Shown: piece after piece, positions 16,951 to 26,600 of the stretch
Layout: each line of letters opens with the position of its first letter
How positions within the stretch are numbered: the first letter of the stretch is position 1
NCBI GenBank assembly: GCA_963666575.2
Contig: CAXXYG010000014.1
Location: forward strand, 1-64,000
Origin: JABMQB01 sp963666575
Lineage (GTDB): Bacteria > Bacteroidota > Bacteroidia > Bacteroidales > Prolixibacteraceae
Direction of reading: 5' to 3'
DNA length: 64,000 bases
Notes under the pieces: model-generated
What the model was told of the DNA's origin: nothing
Seen by the model: the letters and a program-made list of their open reading frames with translations, nothing else
The model's database searches: none
Position numbers and translations under genes: made by a program

Positions 16951-18498
16951 TTAGTTAGAATTGATAAGCGATCTTGCTTTCTCTTTTTGGAATTGTAATA
17001 GGTAAGTGTCCGGATTTTTTAGGTGGATTATAGTTTTAAAAACTTCTGGATGATTTTTAATAGCAGGGTAGAGGTATCTGGGAGTTGAGCTATACCCTAA
17101 CTGGTCTAAAATAACATAGTCCACATTGCTGTCATATAATTGTTTTATTACTAGTTTATTATCTACTGAAAATGCATAGCCAGTAGAATATCTTTGTGAG
17201 TAATAATAAAACATTTGTGGTTTTCTAGAACTGACAATTATATTTTCAGGAGTATTCTTTTTAACCAATTTTGCTACATCAAAAAAGTTTTTGTAGGCTG
17301 CAGGATATGGAGAAGTACTTTGTTTTTTTAAATTATCTAGAGGCTTTATCATCATAAAGGATAATAGTAGAAAAGCAAACCCAGCATTTTTACGGATTGA
17401 AGGTTGTTTGATAACTAATCTGATGGCAAAAAACAATCCGTTAAAAAAAAGTAGGTATATAAAAGGAATTAGAGGAACAACATACCTTGCTCCATTTCCT
17501 CCGTGCCAGATCATAAAAATGCCGATATTTCCAAGAATATATAAAATGAAAAAATATTTTAATTTTCCCATCTTCCACGCTCCATAAATAATTAAACAAA
17601 GAATAATAATGGATGAACATATTAAAAGCCAATTAGAAGGAGTATTGTATTTAATATTAGTAAATGGGAACAAAACATCAACGAAGCCCTTTATGACTGT
17701 TTCATCAAAATTTGTAATCATTTTGTTAAAAAAATCTGAAAATGTTTTTATGCTTCCTTCTTCCGGCCGCCAAGGATTAACAGTTATTACTGTTCCAAGG
17801 TAGCGTGATTTTATACCATATATCGAATTTCGAATCGCCCAAGGGATATATAAAACGACAAATCCAGCCAAAATAGAAAGTGAGATTTTCCATTTTTTTT
17901 GTATCAGGAAGTATAATAATGTAGAAATGAGCAAAACAATTCCAACACTTCGAATATAGTACGATGCTGATATTGAAATAATTAATATATATAATTGGAG
18001 TGATTTATAGAATTTTTTGTTTTCAGGAAATGAGAAAATCATGTATATCGCAAGGGTAGAAAAAAATAAAAATGACATTTCTGACATTATCATCGTAGCA
18101 AATTTCAGAAGGTGGGAATTTAATAAGATAAGTGTTGAGATCGAAAAGAATAGAATAACATTGTTTGTTATTGTTTTACCAATCTTAAAAATTAAACCAA
18201 CCGAAAAAAATAAAAATAATCCATTAAGAATTTTAAAAGTTAGGATGTTATTCCCTAATATGAACATAAAAAAAGCGATTAGATAAGGATAACCTGGCGG
18301 GAAGTGACTTGCTGGAGTGAATTGCTCAGATAATAACGAAACATACCCTTTTCCTTGAGTAATTGCTTTGGCAAGCAATAAATAATCAAAATTATCTCCG
18401 TTTAAGTCAAGTTTTGGATTAAAAATATTAGAAAAACTAATTAGAAAAATTATTAAAAGAATAATATATATTAGTTTATTTTTTATGCTTAAAGACAT
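16951..18498 (-). CDS. GT39/GT-C-type membrane glycosyltransferase
   Basis: 515 residues with about ten membrane segments. The first outer loop carries an acidic pair (GDNFDYLLLAKAI, about 35-47) and FPPGYPYLIAFF (about 66-77), the usual arrangement in PMT/ArnT-like GT-C enzymes that use a polyprenol-phosphate sugar. The segment YIPWAIRNSIYG (about 218-229) also fits. It likely transfers a sugar to a lipid or protein acceptor on the periplasmic face. It starts 16 bases after the stop of a dolichol-phosphate-sugar-synthase-like GT2, a natural donor-maker and user pair. Confidence 0.75.
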   Translation of the reverse strand: MSLSIKNKLIYIILLIIFLISFSNIFNPKLDLNGDNFDYLLLAKAITQGKGYVSLLSEQFTPASHFPPGYPYLIAFFMFILGNNILTFKILNGLFLFFSVGLIFKIGKTITNNVILFFSISTLILLNSHLLKFATMIMSEMSFLFFSTLAIYMIFSFPENKKFYKSLQLYILIISISASYYIRSVGIVLLISTLLYFLIQKKWKISLSILAGFVVLYIPWAIRNSIYGIKSRYLGTVITVNPWRPEEGSIKTFSDFFNKMITNFDETVIKGFVDVLFPFTNIKYNTPSNWLLICSSIIILCLIIYGAWKMGKLKYFFILYILGNIGIFMIWHGGNGARYVVPLIPFIYLLFFNGLFFAIRLVIKQPSIRKNAGFAFLLLSFMMIKPLDNLKKQSTSPYPAAYKNFFDVAKLVKKNTPENIIVSSRKPQMFYYYSQRYSTGYAFSVDNKLVIKQLYDSNVDYVILDQLGYSSTPRYLYPAIKNHPEVFKTIIHLKNPDTYLLQFQKEKARSLINSN

Positions 18499-18514
18499 AA
18501 TAATAGTTATTTGG

Positions 18515-19261
18515 TCATTTTGATGTAAAAATTCCAGAGTGTAATAATTTCCATTTGTTTAATCTGTATTTAATTGAGACCCAGACTACTCCTATTCCGT
18601 AAATAGCACTTCTTTTAAAATTAATAGAAGAAGCTTCTTTAAAGTACTTTGTTGGACATGTAATTTCTCCAATTTCATATCCACGATAAAAGATTTGTGC
18701 TAACATTTGGTTGTCGAATATAAAATCGTTTGAATTTATATTATAGTCAATATCTTTCAGAATTTTAACAGAGAAAGCCCTTAAACCGGTATGGTATTCA
18801 GAAAGTTTTTGATTGATAATAAAATTCTGAAATAAAGTAAGAATCCTGTTTGCTACATATTTTATTATTGGCATACCTCCTTTTAATGCTCCCTTTCCAA
18901 GTATTCTGGAACCTAATATTACAGGGTATACATCATTGGCAATTAAATGAGACATTGATTGAATTAATAGTGGCGTATATTGGTAATCAGGGTGTACCAT
19001 TATTATAATATCTGCGCCAATTTCAATGGCTTTATTATAGCAAGTTTTTTGATTCCCTCCATAACCCATATTTTCTTTATGTGTAATAACATGATTTACT
19101 CCTAGTTTTTTTGCTAATTCAGCGGTTGTGTCATTACTACAATCGTCTGTAAGAATCACTTCGTCAACAATATCAAATGGTATTTCATTATATGTTTTTT
19201 CTAAGGTGTTTTCTGCATTATACGCAGGCATTACAACTACAACTTTTTTATTTTTTATCAT
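18515..19261 (-). CDS. GT2 polyprenol-phosphate sugar synthase (DPM1-like)
   Basis: 248 residues. VVVMPAYNAENTLEKT (8-23), DDCSNDTT (about 39-46) and MVHPDYQYTP (about 92-101, acidic site) are the motifs of DPM1/DPG synthase-type GT2 enzymes, which load mannose or glucose from a nucleotide sugar onto polyprenol phosphate. No C-terminal membrane tail is obvious. The GT-C gene directly downstream would use the product. It is the outermost - strand gene of the polysaccharide locus and is divergent from ileS. Confidence 0.85.
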   Translation of the reverse strand: MIKNKKVVVVMPAYNAENTLEKTYNEIPFDIVDEVILTDDCSNDTTAELAKKLGVNHVITHKENMGYGGNQKTCYNKAIEIGADIIIMVHPDYQYTPLLIQSMSHLIANDVYPVILGSRILGKGALKGGMPIIKYVANRILTLFQNFIINQKLSEYHTGLRAFSVKILKDIDYNINSNDFIFDNQMLAQIFYRGYEIGEITCPTKYFKEASSINFKRSAIYGIGVVWVSIKYRLNKWKLLHSGIFTSK

Positions 19262-19343
19262 TTATTCGGGATTATGAATTTGGTTATAAATATAGATGTT
19301 GGATGAAAGTTATTCAAAAATAGAAAACATTTAGTGAAAAATA

Positions 19344-19430
19344 AAATAATATCAGATCATCCTTTTCTATTTTAATTGAGGATAGGATGCTTTTTTTAAT
19401 TTCCTAAATAAGGATGATCTGATATTATTT
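19344..19430. repeat. Perfect 21-bp inverted repeat in the spacer before ileS
   Basis: The left arm (19344-19364, AAATAATATCAGATCATCCTT) is exactly complementary to the right arm (19410-19430). The loop is 45 bases and contains T-rich and GAGGATAGGATG segments. It lies between two divergent genes, so it is not a shared terminator of convergent genes. It may be a cruciform or RNA hairpin, a small insertion remnant, or part of the ileS leader. Confidence 0.8.
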
Positions 19431-19502
19431 GAATTTCCTAATGGAAGAAATTGAATATTTTAATGCCTCCGCATTCTTACTCATTCCCCTCCAAAAAATT
19501 CC

Positions 19503-19510
19503 TATATTTG
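19503..19510 (+). promoter_or_regulatory. Bacteroidota -7 box upstream of ileS
   Basis: TATATTTG fits TAnnTTTG and is followed by a plausible start region and ATG 35 bases on. No clear TTTG element is seen 19 bases upstream, so only the -7 box is claimed. Confidence 0.4.
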
Positions 19511-19544
19511 TACGTTTTTTTAAAATGTAGAAATTATTGACCGG

Positions 19545-22500
19545 ATGAGTAACAAATTTCAGGAATACAAACAATTAGACCTTTCGAAAATAAATAAAGA
19601 GGTATTAAAACGTTGGGAAGACGATGATACTTTTCATAAAAGTATTAGTACCCGCGAGGGGCATGAAACATTTGTTTTTTACGAAGGCCCTCCTTCTGCT
19701 AATGGTATGCCTGGTATTCACCATGTGATGGCACGGGCTATTAAAGATATTTTTTGCCGCTATAAAACAATGAAGGGTTACCGCGTCCACCGTAAAGCCG
19801 GGTGGGATACACATGGGCTGCCCGTTGAGTTGAGTGTCGAGAAATTCCTGAATATTACCAAAGACGATATAGGAAAAAAAATATCGGTGGAGGACTATAA
19901 CAAAGCCTGCCGCACCGATGTAATGAAATATACACGTGAGTGGGAAGAGTTGACCCGTATAATGGGCTATTGGGTCAATATGGATGATCCATATATCACT
20001 TACGATAACCGTTACATTGAATCGGTTTGGTGGTTGTTAAGCCAATTACATAAAAAAGGATTGATGTACAAAGGGTACTCCATTCAGCCCTATTCACCGG
20101 CTGCTGGAACAGGTTTAAGCTCACATGAATTAAACCAACCCGGCTGTTACCGCGATGTAAAAGATACCACTGCAATTGCTCAGTTTAAAGTTAAAAAAGA
20201 TGCTACTTCCGAATCATTGTTCGAAGGAGTTGATACCGATGTGTATTTCCTTGCATGGACAACTACACCATGGACCTTGCCATCGAATACAGCACTTTGT
20301 GTTGGTCCCAAGATTAAATATGTAAAGGTTAAAACATTTAATCCTTATACAGGAGCTTCGGTGACTCTTGTTTTGGCGAAAGACCTTTTAGGTGTTCATT
20401 TTAATCCAAAAAATGCCGATCTGGATTTTTCAGAATATAAAACAGGTGATAAAAACATTCCATATACTGTAATTGGAGAATATACAGGGAGTGATCTGAC
20501 CGGAATTATTTACGAGCAACTTATTCCATGGGTAAAGCCTGAAGGTAAAGCATTTGAAGTGATTACAGGCGATTTTGTGACTACCGAAGACGGAACCGGG
20601 ATTGTCCATATTGCTCCAACGTTCGGTGCCGACGATGATCGGGTTGCTAAACAAAATGGCATTTCACCATTGGTTGTTTTTGATAAAGAAGCAAAAATGC
20701 AACCGCTTGTCGACCGTAAAGGGCGATTCTTCAGGATAGAAGACATGGGTGATACTTTCGTTCAAACAAATGTAAATACTGAATTATACACCGAATTTTC
20801 AGGGCGCTATGTTAAAAACGAATACGATGACACTCTCACTAAAAAGGATGTAACTGTTGATGTTGATATTTCGGTAATGCTTAAGTTGGAAAACAAAGCT
20901 TTTAAAATTGAAAAGCATTCGCATAGTTACCCACATTGTTGGCGGACAGATAAGCCGGTATTATATTACCCGCTCGATTCATGGTTTATTAAAACCACTG
21001 CCGTAAAAGATAAATTAATTGAATTAAACAATACCATTAATTGGAAACCCAAAGCAACTGGTGCCGGACGTTTTGGTAATTGGTTGGAAAATTTGGTTGA
21101 TTGGAACCTAAGCCGCTCACGTTTTTGGGGCACACCACTTCCTATTTGGCGGACAGAAGATGGATCGGAAGAAATCTGTATTGGCTCTACTCAGGAGTTA
21201 ATGTCTGAAATTGAGAAAGCAATGGATGCTGGCTTTATGGAGAATAATCCATACGAAGGTTTTGAAGTTGGTAATAATTCAAAGGAAAACTATGATATTA
21301 TCGACCTTCATAAACCGTATGTCGATAACATTGTATTGGTTTCGCCCAACGGGCAAAAAATGTTTCGCGAACCCGATTTAATTGATGTGTGGTTCGACTC
21401 AGGCTCCATGCCATATGCGCAAAGGCATTTTCCTTTCGAAACAAAGGATACTTTTAAAGATGTATTCCCTGCCGATTTTATTGCCGAAGGAGTAGACCAA
21501 ACCCGAGGTTGGTTTTTTACTCTACACGCAATTGCCGTAATGATTGACGAATCGGTAGCTTTTAAGAGCATTATTTCAAATGGTTTGGTTTTGGATAAAA
21601 ATGGCAATAAAATGTCTAAAAGATTAGGCAATGCTGTTGATCCGTTTTCTACTATCGAAAAATATGGAACTGATCCATTAAGGTGGTACATGATCACCAA
21701 CTCTCAACCCTGGGATAATCTGAAGTTTGATATCCAAGGAATTGAAGAAGTGAGGCGTAAGTTTTTTGGTACTTTATATAATACCTACAACTTTTTTGCA
21801 TTGTATGCTAATGTCGATAGTTTTGATTATTCTGAAAAAGAAATTCCTGTTGATCAACGTCCTGAATTAGACCGATGGATTATTTCATTACTTAATTCAT
21901 TAATTCAAGAAGTTGGCGATAGTTATGAAAATTATGAACCGACTCGTGCCGGAAGAGCAATTTCAGAATTTGTTTCTGAAAACCTGAGTAATTGGTTTGT
22001 ACGTTTGTCGCGAAAAAGATATTGGGGAGGTGAGTATGGTAAAGATAAAATTTCAGCCTATCAAACGCTTTATTCATGCCTTGATATTATTGCCAAGTTG
22101 ATGGCCCCAATAGCTCCCTTTTATGCCGACTTACTGTATACCGACCTGAATAAAGTTACAAATAAAGGTTTGAATGAATCTGTTCATTTAATTGATTTTC
22201 CTGAATTTAATACACAGGTTATCGATAAGGACCTTGAAGAAAAAATGGCTATTGCTCAAAAGGCATCTTCTATGATTTTAGCGCTTCGGCGGAAAGAAAA
22301 ATTAAAAGTAAGGCAGCCTTTGGCAAAAATTATGATTCCGGTATTAAATGACCATTTTCAGGAACAATTTGATGCTATCAAAGAAATTGTTCTTTCAGAA
22401 GTAAATGTTAAGGAAGTAGAATATTTAACAGACACTGAGGGAGTTATTAAGAAAAAAATTAAAGCAAATTTTAAAACTTTGGGCCCTAAATTTGGAAAGT

Positions 22501-22976
22501 TAATGAAACAAATTGCAGGGGTAATTAATGGTTTCTCACAACACGATATTTCAACTTTTGAAAAGGAAAATAAATTTGAAGTACAGATAGGAGCATCGCC
22601 AGTTTTATTAACCTTAGAAGATGTTGAAATAACAACTGAAGATATTCCGGGATGGACAGTAGCTACCGAAGGCAATTTAACCATTGCTCTCGATATTGCT
22701 GTTAGCGAAGAATTAAAACTGGAAGGAATTGCACGTGAATTTATTAATAAAATACAGAATCTTAGGAAAGACAATAACTTTGAAGTAACAGATAGAATTA
22801 GTGTACAAATACTTAGAAATGACGCATTTAATAAAGCCATAGAGATTCACAATAAATATATTTGTACGCAAACCTTAACCGATGAACTCATTCTGGTTGG
22901 TAAATTTAATTCAGATGAGCCAATTTCTGTTGAAATTGAACAAGGTGTAGAAGCATTGATTTTGATTAAAAAATGA
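19545..22976 (+). CDS. ileS: Isoleucyl-tRNA synthetase
   Basis: 1143 residues, in line with the long eukaryote-like (type 2) IleRS class in Bacteroidota. It charges tRNA-Ile and edits valine. The HIGH-type motif is GIHH at 57-60 within PPSANGMPGIHH; KMSKR is at about 688-692. The CP1 editing region lies between them, with a TTPWTLPSNTALCVG segment around 240. The C-terminal anticodon-binding part is complete. The type 2 class is often linked to mupirocin tolerance; that is family knowledge, not seen here. Monocistronic; a DksA-like gene follows after 113 bases with its own promoter. Confidence 0.97.
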   Translation: MSNKFQEYKQLDLSKINKEVLKRWEDDDTFHKSISTREGHETFVFYEGPPSANGMPGIHHVMARAIKDIFCRYKTMKGYRVHRKAGWDTHGLPVELSVEKFLNITKDDIGKKISVEDYNKACRTDVMKYTREWEELTRIMGYWVNMDDPYITYDNRYIESVWWLLSQLHKKGLMYKGYSIQPYSPAAGTGLSSHELNQPGCYRDVKDTTAIAQFKVKKDATSESLFEGVDTDVYFLAWTTTPWTLPSNTALCVGPKIKYVKVKTFNPYTGASVTLVLAKDLLGVHFNPKNADLDFSEYKTGDKNIPYTVIGEYTGSDLTGIIYEQLIPWVKPEGKAFEVITGDFVTTEDGTGIVHIAPTFGADDDRVAKQNGISPLVVFDKEAKMQPLVDRKGRFFRIEDMGDTFVQTNVNTELYTEFSGRYVKNEYDDTLTKKDVTVDVDISVMLKLENKAFKIEKHSHSYPHCWRTDKPVLYYPLDSWFIKTTAVKDKLIELNNTINWKPKATGAGRFGNWLENLVDWNLSRSRFWGTPLPIWRTEDGSEEICIGSTQELMSEIEKAMDAGFMENNPYEGFEVGNNSKENYDIIDLHKPYVDNIVLVSPNGQKMFREPDLIDVWFDSGSMPYAQRHFPFETKDTFKDVFPADFIAEGVDQTRGWFFTLHAIAVMIDESVAFKSIISNGLVLDKNGNKMSKRLGNAVDPFSTIEKYGTDPLRWYMITNSQPWDNLKFDIQGIEEVRRKFFGTLYNTYNFFALYANVDSFDYSEKEIPVDQRPELDRWIISLLNSLIQEVGDSYENYEPTRAGRAISEFVSENLSNWFVRLSRKRYWGGEYGKDKISAYQTLYSCLDIIAKLMAPIAPFYADLLYTDLNKVTNKGLNESVHLIDFPEFNTQVIDKDLEEKMAIAQKASSMILALRRKEKLKVRQPLAKIMIPVLNDHFQEQFDAIKEIVLSEVNVKEVEYLTDTEGVIKKKIKANFKTLGPKFGKLMKQIAGVINGFSQHDISTFEKENKFEVQIGASPVLLTLEDVEITTEDIPGWTVATEGNLTIALDIAVSEELKLEGIAREFINKIQNLRKDNNFEVTDRISVQILRNDAFNKAIEIHNKYICTQTLTDELILVGKFNSDEPISVEIEQGVEALILIKK

Positions 22977-23010
22977 AATTATAAATAATGCGAACATGTT
23001 GTTTGACTTG

Positions 23011-23040
23011 TTTGGGATATAAAAAAAATTTATACTTTTA
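23011..23040 (+). promoter_or_regulatory. Bacteroidota-type promoter for the DksA-like gene
   Basis: TTTG at 23011-23014, 18 bases, then TACTTTTA at 23033-23040, close to the TTTG-N19-TAnnTTTG pattern. The ATG is at 23090. Confidence 0.5.
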
Positions 23041-23089
23041 GGGGCGAAAGTAAATAGGCTTATAATCTCACAAATAAAAAACTTGGGTT

Positions 23090-23467
23090 ATGACAACAAA
23101 AAATAGATATTCAGATATAGATTTAGAGGAGTTTAAACAAATTATCCTCAAAAAATTGGAAATGGCACAAGAAGATTATCTAATGTATAAAAACTCTATA
23201 ACTCAGGCCGATGGTAATGATACGCAAGATACATCACCTACGTTTAAAGTTTTAGAAGAAGGAGCTGCTACTTTATCAAAAGAAGAGGCTGGAAAATTAG
23301 CTCAGCGGCAACAAAAGTTTATTCAGCATTTACAAGCTGCTCTTATTCGTATTGAAAATAAAACCTATGGCATTTGCCGCGAAACCGGGAAATTAATTTC
23401 GAAAGAAAGGTTAAGGGCTGTACCACATGCTACGTTAAGTATTGATGCGAAAATGAATAACGGATAA
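23090..23467 (+). CDS. DksA/TraR-family protein with degenerate zinc finger
   Basis: 125 residues. The N-terminal two thirds are a charged coiled coil (about 10-90) with a conserved FKVLEEGAATLSKEEAGKLA-type segment. The end (YGICRETGKLISKERLRAVPHATLS) keeps the shape of the DksA finger but only one Cys of the four. Such proteins probably bind the RNA polymerase secondary channel. Genes of this type commonly precede lspA in Bacteroidota, as here. A terminator at 23490-23526 separates it from lspA. The ppGpp role is inference. Confidence 0.85.
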   Translation: MTTKNRYSDIDLEEFKQIILKKLEMAQEDYLMYKNSITQADGNDTQDTSPTFKVLEEGAATLSKEEAGKLAQRQQKFIQHLQAALIRIENKTYGICRETGKLISKERLRAVPHATLSIDAKMNNG

Positions 23468-23489
23468 AAACGAATTTATATATTCTTAG

Positions 23490-23526
23490 AATTGATTGGA
23501 AAGAGTTATTTTCAATCAATTTTTTA
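23490..23526 (+). terminator. Rho-independent terminator after the DksA-like gene
   Basis: AATTGATTGGAAA (23490-23502) pairs with TTTTCAATCAATT (23509-23521) with one G-T wobble and a 6-base loop, followed by a T run. Confidence 0.75.
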
Positions 23527-23586
23527 TTTGTACCCATTGGGTTTATAAAAAGGAAGTTTGAATTATAACATAATATTATTTTAAGC

Positions 23587-24264
23587 ATGAAGCTTTCAAG
23601 ACTCACAAAATCTCTTTTAATTATTTTTTTAATCCTATTGGTCGATCAGGCTTTAAAAGTTTGGATAAAAACAAACATGTCGCTTGGTGAAGAAATAAAA
23701 GTATTTGGGAACTGGGGTTTGCTCCTTTTTGTCGAAAATAACGGCATGGCATTTGGATTAGAATTTGCCGGCGAATATGGGAAGATATTTTTAAGTATAT
23801 TTAGAATAATTGCCATTATAGCTATTTTTTGGTATTTATTAAAATTGGTAAAAACGGAAATGCCAATGGGTTTTATAGTCTGCATTTCACTAATTTTTGC
23901 AGGTGCCTTAGGTAATATTATCGATAGTGCTTTTTACGGAATGTTATTTAATCATAGCTATGGGCAGGTTTCTTCTTTTATGCCTGAAGGAGGTGGGTAT
24001 TCCTCTTTCCTCCATGGAAAAGTAGTCGACATGTTTTATTTCCCACTAATTAGCGGCAATTTCCCCGATTGGTTCCCGTTTTGGAGTGGAGAGCAATTTA
24101 TCTTTTTCCGTCCTGTTTTTAATGTGGCTGATTCTTCCATAACAATTGGAATTTTCTCAATTGTTTTGTTTTATCGGAAACAATTTAACAAACCATTAAA
24201 AAGTGAAGTAGAAGTTGAATCAACCAAAGAGGATGAAGTGGTTCATAATCAGAGGATTGATTAA
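23587..24264 (+). CDS. lspA: Lipoprotein signal peptidase II
   Basis: 225 residues, longer than the roughly 165 of E. coli but usual for Bacteroidota. It cleaves signal peptides ahead of the lipid-modified Cys. Catalytic aspartates are in ALGNIIDS (about 118) and FNVADSSITIG (about 182). Four membrane segments are visible, with a long outer loop around 125-170. A charged tail follows residue 200. The TAnnTTTG box upstream belongs to the next gene, so lspA may use its own weak promoter in 23527-23586. Confidence 0.94.
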   Translation: MKLSRLTKSLLIIFLILLVDQALKVWIKTNMSLGEEIKVFGNWGLLLFVENNGMAFGLEFAGEYGKIFLSIFRIIAIIAIFWYLLKLVKTEMPMGFIVCISLIFAGALGNIIDSAFYGMLFNHSYGQVSSFMPEGGGYSSFLHGKVVDMFYFPLISGNFPDWFPFWSGEQFIFFRPVFNVADSSITIGIFSIVLFYRKQFNKPLKSEVEVESTKEDEVVHNQRID

Positions 24265-24318
24265 AAATATTTGCATTTCTGAAGGAAATCCAAAACAGTA
24301 ATATTCTTCAAATATTTT

Positions 24319-24326
24319 TACCTTTG
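24319..24326 (+). promoter_or_regulatory. Bacteroidota -7 box upstream of cysS
   Basis: TACCTTTG matches TAnnTTTG exactly, 26 bases before the cysS ATG. A -33 TTTG is not clear. Confidence 0.45.
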
Positions 24327-24351
24327 CACTACAGAATAAGCAATACAGGGT

Positions 24352-25827
24352 ATGGAACACCAACTTGTTATTTATAACACACTTTCACGAAAAAAAGAAA
24401 TTTTTAAGTCATTAAATCCTGGTAAAGTAGGCTTATACGTCTGTGGTCCTACGGTTTACAGTGATTCACACTTGGGGCATGGCAGGCCAAATATTACATT
24501 CGATTTGTTATACCGATTGTTGATGTATGCTGGTTATCAGGTTCGTTATTTACGGAATATCACCGATGTAGGCCATCTCGAAGATGAAAATGAAGGAACT
24601 GGTGAGGACCGTATTTCCAAAAGAGCCCGCCTTGAACAGTTGGAGCCTATGGAAGTAGTTCAAAAATATATGAATACGTTCCATCAAAATATGGCTGAAT
24701 TAAATGTATTACCACCAAGTATTGAGCCACGGGCTTCAGGCCATATTATTGAGCAACAACAAATGATCTTATCCATTATAAAAAATGGGTATGGTTATGA
24801 AGTAAATGGTTCAGTTTATTTTGATGTCGAAAAATACAACCAAAAATATAATTACGGTAAATTATCTGGCCGGAATTTGGATGATATTAAAACCCACACT
24901 CGCGTTTTAGCGGGGCAGGCCGAAAAGAAAAATTCATTTGATTTTGCATTGTGGAAAAAAGCCTCACCTGAGCATATTATGCGCTGGCCCTCGCAGTGGA
25001 GTGATGGTTTTCCGGGTTGGCACCTCGAGTGTTCTGCAATGAGTACTAAATACCTCGGCGAACAATTTGATATTCATGGAGGAGGAATGGATTTAACTTT
25101 CCCTCATCACGAATGTGAAATTGCGCAGTGTAACGCATCGCTTGGAAAAGAATCGGTTAGTTATTGGATGCATAATAATATGATTACCATTAACGGGCAA
25201 AAGATGGCGCGTTCGTTGGGGAATTTTATAACACTCGACGAACTGTTTACAGGCACTCATAAAATACTCGAACAGTCCTATTCACCAATGACCGTCAGGT
25301 TTTTTATTTTGCAGGCGCATTACCGCAGTACTATCGATTTTTCGAATGAAGCACTTAAGGCTTCTGAAAAAGGATTAAAGAGGTTAATGGAAGGTGTTGA
25401 AACACTTGCTCACTTAATTCCTTCAAAAGTATCAACTGTTGATTTTGCTCCTATAAAAGAAAAATGCCTGGCTGCACTTTTTGATGATTTAAATAGCCCA
25501 ATTGCAATCTCTTATTTGTTCGACGGGGTTAAAATAATTAATTCTATCAAAAGTGGGAATGGTCGAGTCAGCACAGAAGATCTTAAAGAATTACAGGATT
25601 TTTATGACACAGTGGTTTTTAAGATTCTTGGCTTAAAAAATGAAGAATCCAACGTTAGTGGGAACGATAGTATTTTAAATAATGTTGTGGATTTGCTACT
25701 TAAACTCAGAGTTGAAGCGAAAAATAATAAAGAGTGGGACACAGCTGATAAAATCAGGAATGAATTATTGGAAATGGGTATCGAAATAAAAGATACTAAA
25801 GATGGTTTTGAATGGAAACTCTTGTAG
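24352..25827 (+). CDS. cysS: Cysteinyl-tRNA synthetase
   Basis: 491 residues. HIGH motif as HLGH at 40-43, after the zinc Cys31 (YVCGPTVY). Further zinc ligands are in the WHLECSAMS and HHECEIAQ segments. The KMSKS loop appears as KMARSLGN at about 284-291, an accepted variant. Full-length class I enzyme with the C-terminal anticodon region. ribE follows after 47 bases on the same strand. Confidence 0.97.
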   Translation: MEHQLVIYNTLSRKKEIFKSLNPGKVGLYVCGPTVYSDSHLGHGRPNITFDLLYRLLMYAGYQVRYLRNITDVGHLEDENEGTGEDRISKRARLEQLEPMEVVQKYMNTFHQNMAELNVLPPSIEPRASGHIIEQQQMILSIIKNGYGYEVNGSVYFDVEKYNQKYNYGKLSGRNLDDIKTHTRVLAGQAEKKNSFDFALWKKASPEHIMRWPSQWSDGFPGWHLECSAMSTKYLGEQFDIHGGGMDLTFPHHECEIAQCNASLGKESVSYWMHNNMITINGQKMARSLGNFITLDELFTGTHKILEQSYSPMTVRFFILQAHYRSTIDFSNEALKASEKGLKRLMEGVETLAHLIPSKVSTVDFAPIKEKCLAALFDDLNSPIAISYLFDGVKIINSIKSGNGRVSTEDLKELQDFYDTVVFKILGLKNEESNVSGNDSILNNVVDLLLKLRVEAKNNKEWDTADKIRNELLEMGIEIKDTKDGFEWKLL

Positions 25828-25874
25828 TTTTGAATAGTAGAATTGAGAATTTCAGAATGTTTAAATAGAAAAAT

Positions 25875-26483
25875 ATGTTTTCAGGAATAGTAGAAGAATT
25901 TGGGACAGTAATAGCTATAAATAAAGACCAGGAGAATGTTCATTTTACTCTAACTTGCTCATTTGCCGATGAATTAAAAATTGACCAGAGTTTGTCACAT
26001 AATGGTGTTTGTTTAACAGTTGTTGAAATTGATAAAACTGCAAAATCATACAGGGTTACTGCCATTAAAGAAACGTTGATTAAATCAAATTTGGGGCTGT
26101 TGGAAGTTGGTAGCAAAGTAAATTTGGAGCGTAGCATGAAAATGAATGGCCGGCTCGATGGGCACATTGTCCAGGGGCATGTCGATCAAACTGCTATTTG
26201 TACCAAAGTAGAAGAAGCCGATGGCAGTTGGTATTATACTTTCGAATATGACTTTAACCGCGAAGCTGCTAAAAAAGGATACATGACCGTTGAAAAAGGT
26301 TCAGTTACTGTTAACGGTGTTAGTTTAACAGTGGTTAACTCAAAAGATAACTCTTTTCAGGTGGCCATTATTCCTTTTACACAGGAAGTAACTAATTTCC
26401 ATACATTTAAAATTGGGACAGTTATAAACTTAGAGTTTGATATAATTGGCAAATATTTGAGCAAATTAAATTCGTTTAGTTAA
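25875..26483 (+). CDS. ribE: Riboflavin synthase, alpha subunit
   Basis: 202 residues built of two similar barrels. It starts MFSGIVEEFGTV as usual. SHNGVCLTVV (about 41-50) ends the first repeat motif and TVNGVSLTVV (about 142-151) the second; GRLDGHIVQGHVD (about 92-104) is the lumazine-binding hinge. It dismutates two 6,7-dimethyl-8-ribityllumazine to riboflavin. No FMN riboswitch is visible upstream. A strong terminator follows at 26508. Confidence 0.96.
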   Translation: MFSGIVEEFGTVIAINKDQENVHFTLTCSFADELKIDQSLSHNGVCLTVVEIDKTAKSYRVTAIKETLIKSNLGLLEVGSKVNLERSMKMNGRLDGHIVQGHVDQTAICTKVEEADGSWYYTFEYDFNREAAKKGYMTVEKGSVTVNGVSLTVVNSKDNSFQVAIIPFTQEVTNFHTFKIGTVINLEFDIIGKYLSKLNSFS

Positions 26484-26507
26484 AAAATACATTTTAAATA
26501 TCTTTTA

Positions 26508-26534
26508 AGCTCGGTTTCTCCGGGCTTTTTTTTT
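26508..26534 (+). terminator. Rho-independent terminator after ribE
   Basis: AGCTCGG / CCGGGCT, 7 pairs with one wobble, loop TTTCT, then nine T. Confidence 0.85.
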
Positions 26535-26600
26535 ATTTCTGATGAACCTAAAAATGCGGACATTGTTTTAAGTTTGAGATATATTGATTAACTTTTAAAC

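Noticed and set aside
19344..19430. T-box riboswitch before ileS
   Set aside because: There is no T-box antiterminator sequence and the structure is one simple inverted repeat; T-boxes are not typical of this phylum.
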